Origin: Prochlorococcus sp. AG-355-P07
Lineage (GTDB): Bacteria > Cyanobacteriota > Cyanobacteriia > PCC-6307 > Cyanobiaceae
Assembly: GCA_003280575.1 (NCBI GenBank)
Contig: QCEN01000007.1
Location: 1-64,000, forward strand
DNA: 64,000 nt
Direction: 5' to 3'
Positions 20,911-28,154 of this stretch are shown here, one piece after another. Each line of letters begins with the position of its first letter. The stretch's first letter is position 1. Below the pieces are notes generated by a model. It ran no database searches and was not told the origin of the DNA. It was given only the letters and a program-made list of their open reading frames with translations. Made by a program: the position numbers and the translations under genes.

Positions 20911-23900
20911 ATGGAATCTTTCAGAACCTATTTAAATAGAGATGAAAAGCCATTATTAATTTTTGACGGGGGTACTGGAACATCTTTTCAGAACTTGAAT
21001 CTTACTGCCGACGACTTTGGAGGAAAAGAATTAGAGGGTTGTAATGAAAACCTTGTTTTATCCTCACCAAAGGTAGTTGAAAAGGTTCATAATTCATTTT
21101 TAGCCGCAGGTTGTCATGTTATAGAAACTAATACTTTTGGAGCCTCATCAATAGTTCTTGATGAATATGGTATTGCGGATAAGGCATATGAGATAAATAA
21201 AAATGCTGCAATAATAGCCAAAAAGTCTGCTTCCAAATATGCATCAGTAGATAAGCCAAGGTTTGTTGCTGGCTCAATTGGACCAACTACTAAATTACCC
21301 ACATTAGGACACATAGATTTTGATGAATTAAAGGAATCATATAAAGAACAAATATATGGTCTTACAGATGGAGGCGTTGATCTTCTTTTAATTGAAACTT
21401 GTCAAGATGTATTACAAATTAAATCTGCCTTGTTAGCCTCTAAAGAAGTACTTGATAGTAAAAATATAGATATCCCAATAATGGTATCTATAACAATGGA
21501 AACAACAGGTACTATGCTTGTTGGATCTGACATCGCCTCTGCATTAACAATATTAGAGCCATTTAATATAGATATCCTTGGACTGAATTGTGCAACTGGT
21601 CCAGAACAAATGAAAGAACATATTAAATATTTATCTGAAAATTCACCCTTCGCTATAAGCTGCATTCCAAATGCAGGACTTCCTGAAAATATTGGTGGTG
21701 TTGCTCACTACAGATTAAAGCCAATAGAATTAAAAATGCAGTTAATGAATTTTATATATGATTTTAATGTTCAATTAATAGGTGGATGCTGTGGGACAAC
21801 ACCTGATCATATTAAATATCTTTCTTCAATAATCGATGAAATTAATTATGAAGAAAGGTCTAACAAAGTTGATAATAATATAAGTGGTTATATTCCTTCT
21901 GCATCATCAATATATAATTCTGTACCGTACAAACAAGACAATTCTATATTAATTGTAGGAGAAAGATTAAATGCAAGTGGATCTAAAAAGGTAAGGGACT
22001 TATTAAATAACGACGATTGGGATGGACTAGTTTCAATTGCCAAGCAACAACAAAAAGAAAATGCACACGTTCTTGATGTGAATGTTGATTATGTGGGAAG
22101 AGACGGAGTGAAAGATATGAAAGAAATAACTTCAAGACTTGTTACCAATATAAATTTGCCACTAATGATTGACTCTACAGATGCAGACAAAATGGAAAGT
22201 GGATTAAAGTCAGCTGGTGGTAAATGTATTATAAATTCAACCAATTACGAAGATGGCAATGAAAGGTTTGACCAAGTACTAAATTTAGCCTTAGGGTATG
22301 GTTCAGGTCTTGTTGTAGGAACTATTGATGAAGATGGAATGGCAAGGAATGCAGATAAAAAATATAACATTGTAAAACGAGCGCTTAATAGAACAAGAGA
22401 ATGTGGCTTGTCAGATTATGAACTATTTTTTGATCCATTAGCTCTGCCAATATCTACTGGGATAGAAGAAGATAGATTAAACGCTAAAGAAACAATCAAT
22501 GCTATATCAAAAATTCGTGAAAATTTCCCAAATATTCATATCATACTGGGAATATCTAACATTAGCTTTGGTCTTTCACCATTATCAAGAATTAATCTAA
22601 ATTCAATATTTTTAGATGAATGCATTAAAGCAGGATTGGATTCTGCTATCATCGCGCCAAATAAAATTTTGCCATTATCAAAAATTTCTAAAGAAACTAA
22701 AAAGCTTTGCTTAGATTTGATATATGACAAAAGAGAATTTGAAGATGATATTTGTATTTATGATCCATTAGTAGAATTAACAAAGGCTTTTCAAGATTTA
22801 TCTATTCAAGATTTCAAAAAAGCATCTTTGGAAAATAAAAACCTAACTCTGGAAGAAAGTCTAAAAAATCATATTATTGATGGAGAAAAAATAGGTTTAG
22901 AGGATCAATTAAATAAAGCGTTAAAAAAATATAAACCTCTTGAGATAATTAATACTTTTTTACTTGATGGGATGAAAGTTGTAGGAGATTTATTTGGGTC
23001 AGGTCAAATGCAATTGCCATTTGTACTCCAATCAGCAGAAACAATGAAATTTGCTGTTTCAATTTTAGAACCATATATGGAAACTGTAGATGAAAACATA
23101 TCAAATGGAAAACTCTTAATTGCCACTGTCAAAGGCGATGTTCATGATATCGGAAAAAATTTGGTTGACATAATACTTACAAATAATGGTTATGACGTTA
23201 TAAATCTTGGAATAAAGCAAGATGTTTCAGCAATTATAGACGCACAAAAGAAGCACAATGCAGATTGCATCGCTATGAGCGGATTACTTGTTAAATCAAC
23301 TGCTTTTATGAAAGATAATTTAGAGGCTTTTAATAATGAAGATATTAATGTACCAGTAATATTAGGAGGCGCAGCCTTAACCCCAAAATTTGTAAATGAG
23401 GACTGCAGCAAAATATATAACGGCAAAATATTGTACGGAAAAGATGCGTTCACTGATCTTAAATTTATGAATGAATATATGGATAATAAAAAAAAGGGTA
23501 ATTGGTCAAATACAGAGGGGTTCATTAACAATGAGGGTATAAACATAAATTTAGCGTCATCAAAATCCAACTCTAAAGCTGTTAAAAAATCAATATCCAT
23601 AAATACCGAAACTTCCAAATTAAATTTAAAAGAAAATTTTTTAAGATCTAAATTTATATATGAAGAAGAACCAATTCAAGCTCCTTTCTTTGGAACGAAA
23701 GTCTTGAACGACGTTGATATAGATTTAAATAAGTTAATTTTTTATTTAGATACAAAAGCTCTTTTTAGCGGACAATGGCAAATAAAAAAAGGAAAAAACC
23801 AAAGCGTAGATGAATACAATAACTATTTGGATTCATACGCTAAACCATTGTTGGATAAATGGATAGATACAATCATAGAAAAAAAACTTATCTCACCCAA

Positions 23901-24474
23901 AGCTGTATATGGATATTTCAGATGCGGGAGAAAAGATAACAGTATCTTCTTGTTTGATGATAAATCATTAAATAAAATTTCCCAATTTAATTTTCCAAGA
24001 CAAAAATCTGGGAATAATTTATGCATAGCTGATTTCTATTGTGATTTAAAAAATGATAAACCGATAGATGTATTTCCTATGCAGGCAGTAACGATGGGGG
24101 ATATTGCTAGTGAATATTCTCAAAAATTATTTAGAGAAGATAAATATAGCGATTATTTATTATTCCATGGACTAACAGTTCAATTAGCAGAAGCTCTGGC
24201 TGAGTATGTCCATGCATTAATTCGCATTGAATGTGGTTTTAGTACTGAAGAACCTGACAAAAATAGAGAAATACTAGCTCAAAAATATAGAGGTGCTAGA
24301 TATTCTTTTGGTTATCCTGCATGTCCAAAAGTATCTGATTCAAACAAACAATTAACATTGTTGGATGCAAAAAGAATAAACTTGACCATGGATGAATCTG
24401 AACAACTTCATCCAGAACAAAGTACCACAGCTATCATTTCACTGCATTCAAAAGCTAAATATTTCAGCGCTTAA
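20911..24474 (+). CDS. metH: Cobalamin-dependent methionine synthase
   Basis: Methylates homocysteine using methyl-THF and cobalamin. All four modules are present in 1187 aa: homocysteine-binding (FDGGTGTSFQ; zinc cysteines in GLNCATG and GGCCGTTPDH), pterin-binding (VGERLNASGSKK, IDSTDADKME), cobalamin-binding (GDVHDIGKNLVDIIL with the cobalt-ligand histidine) and the AdoMet reactivation domain (AVYGYFRCGRKD; GARYSFGYPACPK). The enzyme needs B12, and cobN and cobU in this window belong to that supply. The 18 nt gap after ilvE leaves no space for a cobalamin riboswitch. Confidence 0.98.
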   Translation: MESFRTYLNRDEKPLLIFDGGTGTSFQNLNLTADDFGGKELEGCNENLVLSSPKVVEKVHNSFLAAGCHVIETNTFGASSIVLDEYGIADKAYEINKNAAIIAKKSASKYASVDKPRFVAGSIGPTTKLPTLGHIDFDELKESYKEQIYGLTDGGVDLLLIETCQDVLQIKSALLASKEVLDSKNIDIPIMVSITMETTGTMLVGSDIASALTILEPFNIDILGLNCATGPEQMKEHIKYLSENSPFAISCIPNAGLPENIGGVAHYRLKPIELKMQLMNFIYDFNVQLIGGCCGTTPDHIKYLSSIIDEINYEERSNKVDNNISGYIPSASSIYNSVPYKQDNSILIVGERLNASGSKKVRDLLNNDDWDGLVSIAKQQQKENAHVLDVNVDYVGRDGVKDMKEITSRLVTNINLPLMIDSTDADKMESGLKSAGGKCIINSTNYEDGNERFDQVLNLALGYGSGLVVGTIDEDGMARNADKKYNIVKRALNRTRECGLSDYELFFDPLALPISTGIEEDRLNAKETINAISKIRENFPNIHIILGISNISFGLSPLSRINLNSIFLDECIKAGLDSAIIAPNKILPLSKISKETKKLCLDLIYDKREFEDDICIYDPLVELTKAFQDLSIQDFKKASLENKNLTLEESLKNHIIDGEKIGLEDQLNKALKKYKPLEIINTFLLDGMKVVGDLFGSGQMQLPFVLQSAETMKFAVSILEPYMETVDENISNGKLLIATVKGDVHDIGKNLVDIILTNNGYDVINLGIKQDVSAIIDAQKKHNADCIAMSGLLVKSTAFMKDNLEAFNNEDINVPVILGGAALTPKFVNEDCSKIYNGKILYGKDAFTDLKFMNEYMDNKKKGNWSNTEGFINNEGININLASSKSNSKAVKKSISINTETSKLNLKENFLRSKFIYEEEPIQAPFFGTKVLNDVDIDLNKLIFYLDTKALFSGQWQIKKGKNQSVDEYNNYLDSYAKPLLDKWIDTIIEKKLISPKAVYGYFRCGRKDNSIFLFDDKSLNKISQFNFPRQKSGNNLCIADFYCDLKNDKPIDVFPMQAVTMGDIASEYSQKLFREDKYSDYLLFHGLTVQLAEALAEYVHALIRIECGFSTEEPDKNREILAQKYRGARYSFGYPACPKVSDSNKQLTLLDAKRINLTMDESEQLHPEQSTTAIISLHSKAKYFSA

Positions 24475-24483
24475 GCTAAACTT

Positions 24484-24702
24484 TTAGTTGTTTTCTAAAT
24501 ATTCAATAATTTCTTCCTGTAGTTCTTCCATTGTTTCATTATCACCTAGATCGAGTCCCTCACCAGCGGCATCCTGTGTTAATTCAAGATAATATGAAGC
24601 ACCATCACTAGATAAAAATTCTAATGCAGAAGTTTCATCACTATCTTTAAAAGCTTCATAAAGAGCTTTAAATGCTATGTTTTCAGTAAAGTCCCAATCC
24701 AT
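24484..24702 (-). CDS. Small acidic conserved protein (unknown)
   Basis: A 72 aa, very acidic protein beginning MDWDFTENIAFKALYEAFKD. It has no membrane segment and no motif I recognise, and it ends in a run rich in glutamate and asparagine. Codon use and length look like a real small gene; it is convergent with metH with a 9 nt gap. I cannot give it a function. Confidence 0.7.
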   Translation of the reverse strand: MDWDFTENIAFKALYEAFKDSDETSALEFLSSDGASYYLELTQDAAGEGLDLGDNETMEELQEEIIEYLENN

Positions 24703-24801
24703 AATGAAAAAAACCTTATTAGAATTATTACCTCTTTACCCCCCATACTCGTCAACCTTTTTTAAGGAAATGTTTGAGTTTTATTATTATTAAAAAAATC
24801 T

Positions 24802-25185
24802 ATGACCATTAATAATCAAAATCAGTTAAATGTCCTAGGAGAAAAAATTGAGATTTGTAGTTGCGCACCTATAACAGGGTGGTTCAGAGATGGATTTTGC
24901 AACTATGACAAAAATGATGGAGGGAATCATTCCATATGTTGTGTAATGGATGATAATTTCCTGAAATATAGTAAATCACAAGGTAATGATTTAATAACTC
25001 CTATGCCTATTTATTCCTTCCCAGGACTAAAGGATGGTGATCATTGGTGTATTTGTCTTGATAGGTGGAGGCAAGCATTATTAGACGGTCTTGCACCAAA
25101 AGTCATATTAGAATCAACGAATATTGTAGTCTTAGAATCTGTACCTCTGGAAAAATTGAAAGAATATCAATTTAATAAAAAGTAA
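24802..25185 (+). CDS. DUF2237 family protein
   Basis: The 127 aa protein has the pattern of the DUF2237 family found in cyanobacteria, proteobacteria and some eukaryotes. Conserved blocks include LNVLGEKIEICS, GFCNYDKNDGGNHSICCVM, and the C-terminal GDHWCICLDRWRQALLDGLAP with VILESTN. Several conserved cysteines could bind a metal or form disulfides, but the biochemical function is not known to me. It starts with ATG after a 99 nt divergent gap. Confidence 0.88.
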   Translation: MTINNQNQLNVLGEKIEICSCAPITGWFRDGFCNYDKNDGGNHSICCVMDDNFLKYSKSQGNDLITPMPIYSFPGLKDGDHWCICLDRWRQALLDGLAPKVILESTNIVVLESVPLEKLKEYQFNKK

Positions 25186-25233
25186 TTACAAGTTAATTTT
25201 TTTTTTTAAAATGATTATGATAATTTTTTTTAA

Positions 25234-26058
25234 ATGAGCTTAGAAATATATTGGAAAAAAGCACTAGAACAAAGTCGATTATCAATTGATGGTGAATCAT
25301 TATATCCTCTCAAAACTTATATTATTACAAAAGATTTATATGAAAAAGACGACTTCATAATTAGGAAACTCGATACTTCAAAATTTAATAAAAAAAAAAT
25401 TTATGGTCCTAAGCAAAATCCATTTTGTCCCTGGGAAAAGATACTAGAAATTGATAAAATTGGTGATAATCATCAACTAATATTAAATAAGTACCCTGTA
25501 CAAAAAGGTCATATTTTACTTATTACAAATGAATGGAAACCTCAAAATGGATGGTTAGATATTAAAGATTGGAGAGCGATCCAACAAGTTAATAAAGATA
25601 CTAGTGGATTATGGTTTTTCAATAGTTCTCCAATTGCAGGAGCAAGTCAACCTCACAGGCATTTTCAACTTCTGCGTAGATCTAAAGGTGAGATATCATG
25701 CCCTAGAGAAAAGTGGTTTTTAGAGATGAACTCATATAAAGATAGTAAGCTTAAAAAAAATATTATTGTATCCAAATTTAATTTTTTAGAAAATCCATCT
25801 TGTCTTTTTGAATTTTACCTAGAATTATGCAAGAAATTAGGACTTGGGGACCCTATTAACGATAAAAAACCAATATATCCATACAATATTCTAATAACTA
25901 ATAAATGGATCGCTATCATAAAGAGAAAAAATGATCATATCCATGGTTTCAGTATTAACGGTTTAGGCTTTGCAGGATATCTATTAGTAACTGAAAATTC
26001 AAATATTAATTATTTAAAGAAATTTGGTCCTGAAAAGCTTCTAGAAAGTTTTGTTTGA
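25234..26058 (+). CDS. ATP adenylyltransferase (Ap4A phosphorylase)
   Basis: Likely breaks down diadenosine tetraphosphate to ATP and ADP using phosphate (APA1/APA2 type, HIT-like superfamily). The active-site HxHxxQ is seen as QPHRHFQLLRRS, preceded by WFFNSSPIAGASQ. An N-terminal QNPFCPWE block and the KYPVQKGHILLIT strand are typical. It is 274 aa, close to the cyanobacterial versions. No clear operon partner; it is convergent with a small gene 3 nt away. Confidence 0.85.
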   Translation: MSLEIYWKKALEQSRLSIDGESLYPLKTYIITKDLYEKDDFIIRKLDTSKFNKKKIYGPKQNPFCPWEKILEIDKIGDNHQLILNKYPVQKGHILLITNEWKPQNGWLDIKDWRAIQQVNKDTSGLWFFNSSPIAGASQPHRHFQLLRRSKGEISCPREKWFLEMNSYKDSKLKKNIIVSKFNFLENPSCLFEFYLELCKKLGLGDPINDKKPIYPYNILITNKWIAIIKRKNDHIHGFSINGLGFAGYLLVTENSNINYLKKFGPEKLLESFV

Positions 26059-26061
26059 ATA

Positions 26062-26283
26062 CTAGTTACTTACTTCAACTTCCTTATCCCTACTAATTTG
26101 GTTTTCTAGAACTTCAATAGATGCTGTTACGGAGGCGATTTTACGTTCAAGGGAATCCTTAATATAATTGAGCATTTCTAGTTTCTTATGTTGATAAAAA
26201 CTCTTTTTTTCTTTAGATGACTTGAAATAACAATTTAACATTTTTATTTTATTATAAAAAGATACTTTATTGACTTGTGACAT
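26062..26283 (-). CDS. Small coiled-coil protein (unknown)
   Basis: A 73 aa basic protein beginning MSQVNKVSFYNKIKMLN. The second half (about residues 35-68) has heptad-like spacing of L, I and V consistent with a short coiled coil. It starts at ATG and is divergent from the ribbon-helix-helix/J-domain gene across 100 nt. I do not recognise the family; it may be restricted to Prochlorococcus and relatives. Confidence 0.6.
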   Translation of the reverse strand: MSQVNKVSFYNKIKMLNCYFKSSKEKKSFYQHKKLEMLNYIKDSLERKIASVTASIEVLENQISRDKEVEVSN

Positions 26284-26383
26284 GAAAATAAATTGGTTTT
26301 AATTTAAAAACAATATTCCATATGGACTTTCAATTTTTTTTTAATAAAATTAAATAAATTCCATACAATTCAAGAAAATATTA

Positions 26384-27394
26384 TTGAATATTCCTGAAAA
26401 TACAAATACAAAAAGAATTTCAATTGATTTACCTGAGGAACTAATTTCCAGGTTTGATCAATTACGAAAAGAGTGGGGATTAAGAGCAAGAGGACCCGTA
26501 ATAGAAAAGATACTTAAAGGTCTTCTTCAAGAAGATGATTTACTACCTAAGAACCAACAGCAAGAAATAGACTTTAACGAGAAGAATAATGAAGAAAATT
26601 TAAATATTGATGAAGATACTGCATTGGTATTAATTAAATCAGATGTAAAAAAAGAAGTTAATGATATATCTTTGAATAAAAGATTTACAAATAACAATCA
26701 ATATAAAGAAAAAGCTAACTCAAACATAAGCCTTCCTAATTTTGTTGAAAAAAAAGTAAAGAATCTAAGAAGAAGTATTAATAGTGAAAAATTAAAGGAG
26801 AATATTAATGATATTCAAATTAATACAATTAAAGAAACTGAATTAATAAAATGTCGAATTGAGTTAATTAGTCATTGGAAAACCTTATATGGATCAGTTC
26901 CTAATGATCATGTAGTAGAAGCTTCGATGGACTGGTTTGAAATGGATATATGGCCAAATCTTGATGCAACTGAAAATCTTCCCTTTACGTGGAGTGCAGC
27001 AAATAAATTAATGTCAGAATTATGCCCATTTTGGATAAAGAAAAATCCATCCCTTGAAATTGTTTTATTAATGATTGGCGTTTTAGAAGACCCTTTTGCT
27101 ACATCAAATCTGATAAATAGAATACCAACACTTATGAGAAGGTTTGTAAGTAGATTTAAGCGAAATAATAGATCAAATTCATTTGAAACTTTGGACTCAA
27201 CAATGACAGTTCATGGAGCACTTAAATTATTGAATTTATCAACATCCGCAGGATCAGCTCACACGTTACGTAAAATCAAGGAGGCCTATAAATCAATAGC
27301 CCTAGAGACGCACCCAGATGCTGGAGGATCAACAGATCAAATGAGAAAATTAAATGAAGCGTATCAATTGCTAAAAAATCTATATAGAAATTAG
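26384..27394 (+). CDS. Ribbon-helix-helix / J-domain fusion protein
   Basis: The 336 aa protein joins two recognisable ends. Residues about 8-46 (KRISIDLPEELISRFDQLR...GPVIEKILKGLL) read like a CopG-type ribbon-helix-helix DNA-binding domain. The last 60 residues form a J domain with the HPD motif at residues 310-312 (ALETHPDAGGSTDQMRKLNEAY). The middle contains a charged linker and a helical region of about 110 residues (SHWKTLYGSVPNDHVVEASM...) that I do not recognise. J domains stimulate Hsp70/DnaK ATPase; the HPD is intact. The start must be TTG at 26384. A TCCATATGGA palindrome sits in its promoter region, at 26317. Confidence 0.8.
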   Translation: MNIPENTNTKRISIDLPEELISRFDQLRKEWGLRARGPVIEKILKGLLQEDDLLPKNQQQEIDFNEKNNEENLNIDEDTALVLIKSDVKKEVNDISLNKRFTNNNQYKEKANSNISLPNFVEKKVKNLRRSINSEKLKENINDIQINTIKETELIKCRIELISHWKTLYGSVPNDHVVEASMDWFEMDIWPNLDATENLPFTWSAANKLMSELCPFWIKKNPSLEIVLLMIGVLEDPFATSNLINRIPTLMRRFVSRFKRNNRSNSFETLDSTMTVHGALKLLNLSTSAGSAHTLRKIKEAYKSIALETHPDAGGSTDQMRKLNEAYQLLKNLYRN

Positions 27395-27403
27395 TATATC
27401 AAA

Positions 27404-27415
27404 TCTCATATAAGA
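27404..27415. repeat. Near-palindromic 12-mer, copy 1
   Basis: TCTCATATAAGA, nine bases after the stop of the ribbon-helix-helix/J-domain gene. It is one of five related sites between 27404 and 28142. Confidence 0.6.
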
Positions 27416-27438
27416 CCAATCATAAGTCTAATTTATAG

Positions 27439-27450
27439 TCTCAAATAAGA
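27439..27450. repeat. Near-palindromic 12-mer, copy 2
   Basis: TCTCAAATAAGA. With its left flank (TTATAG, from 27433) it matches copy 5 at 17 of 19 positions, so the similarity extends beyond the core 12-mer. Confidence 0.55.
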
Positions 27451-27570
27451 TACCTGTAAAGACCATAATTTTTATTTTCATCAATTATTTTTATTCAAAT
27501 TTATGGAAACAATAATTATGTATAAATAAAAAATAAATAAAAATTTATTTAAAAATTTTTGTATAGTAGA

Positions 27571-27582
27571 TCTTATATAAGA
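27571..27582. repeat. Palindromic 12-mer, copy 3
   Basis: TCTTATATAAGA, a perfect palindrome, followed at once by CTTATATTAAGTC. The exact 12-mer recurs at 28096. Confidence 0.6.
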
Positions 27583-27687
27583 CTTATATTAAGTCTATTA
27601 AGTAGTCTCAGAATAGATATATTAGATGAATTTAACAATTCAAATGAATCATACCCAAACCGCTTAATTTCTAGAAAAAACTAAAAA

Positions 27688-27765
27688 ATGAATAATGAAT
27701 CAATAAATTATGTCCTTTCAATGTCCAAGAAATTAATAAAAGCTAAAAAGTACTGCTATAAGTGA
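27688..27765 (+). CDS. Possible 25-aa peptide
   Basis: An ATG-started ORF reading MNNESINYVLSMSKKLIKAK and five more residues. It is basic, with no motif. It could be a real micro-peptide or chance in AT-rich DNA; only conservation in related strains would decide. Confidence 0.2.
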   Translation: MNNESINYVLSMSKKLIKAKKYCYK

Positions 27766-27780
27766 TTTTTTTGACTTAAT

Positions 27781-27801
27781 GTACTGTCATATAGACAGTA
27801 C
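27781..27801. repeat. Perfect 8-bp inverted repeat
   Basis: GTACTGTC and GACAGTAC separated by ATATA. It lies directly at the 3' end of the small minus-strand gene, touching its stop codon. No T-run follows on either strand, so it is not a textbook rho-independent terminator; it could still form an RNA hairpin or an operator. Confidence 0.6.
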
Positions 27802-28049
27802 TACTTAGATTGAAGCTTTTCAATGGCAGTTTGTTTATCAATACTGGGGACATCACTTAATCCGTTAGCATCAAACCAAGGAGCACTAGCCCAATCAAAT
27901 CCATCCCCAAAAGTGTTATCTGGTGCAGTTATATACCAATGACATGATGCATCTGGTATGTCAACAGCACATTTTGACCAATCATCTGACCACTGAGGAA
28001 CTTGCACCCAAAGCACTGAAGATAGAAGTAGAGATAGCAAATTAATCAT
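27801..28049 (-). CDS. Small exported protein (unknown)
   Basis: About 82 aa with a hydrophobic leader (MINLLSLLLSSVLWVQVPQW) that reads as a signal peptide, followed by a tryptophan- and aspartate-rich mature part with two cysteines 10 residues apart (KCAVDIPDASCHW) that could form a disulfide. ATG codons at 28061 and 28049 and a TTG at 28070 are all possible starts; I prefer 28049 for the leader. It lies 105 nt downstream of pheT on the same strand, with two copies of the 12-mer palindrome between. I do not recognise the family. Confidence 0.6.
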   Translation of the reverse strand: MINLLSLLLSSVLWVQVPQWSDDWSKCAVDIPDASCHWYITAPDNTFGDGFDWASAPWFDANGLSDVPSIDKQTAIEKLQSK

Positions 28050-28095
28050 GTAACTTATCATACAACACAAATTAGTTTAATAGGATTATTATTTA

Positions 28096-28107
28096 TCTTA
28101 TATAAGA
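28096..28107. repeat. Palindromic 12-mer, copy 4
   Basis: TCTTATATAAGA, identical to copy 3, in the gap between pheT and the small exported-protein gene. Confidence 0.6.
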
Positions 28108-28130
28108 ATTATATCTAGACTAGCTTATAG

Positions 28131-28142
28131 TCTCATATGAGA
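28131..28142. repeat. Palindromic 12-mer, copy 5
   Basis: TCTCATATGAGA, a perfect palindrome with left flank TTATAG as in copy 2. It lies 12 nt beyond the end of pheT. Confidence 0.6.
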
Positions 28143-28154
28143 TTAATAATAAAA

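Larger units (their letters stand above)
27395..27800. other. Intergenic stretch with repeated palindromic motifs
   Basis: About 400 bases without a well-supported gene. It holds three copies of a TCTYATATAAGA-like 12-mer, related short words (AAGTCTA, AGTCTCA), a weak 25-codon ORF at 27688 and the perfect inverted repeat ending at 27801. The base composition is extremely AT-rich. Confidence 0.7.

Noticed and set aside
20890-20911. A possible cobalamin riboswitch before metH.
   Set aside because: Only 18 bases separate ilvE and metH; no space for the structure, and no B12-box-like sequence seen before cobN or cobU either.
27404-28142. CRISPR array formed by the repeated 12-mers.
   Set aside because: The repeats are short, irregularly spaced, palindromic and without spacers of even length; no cas genes nearby.
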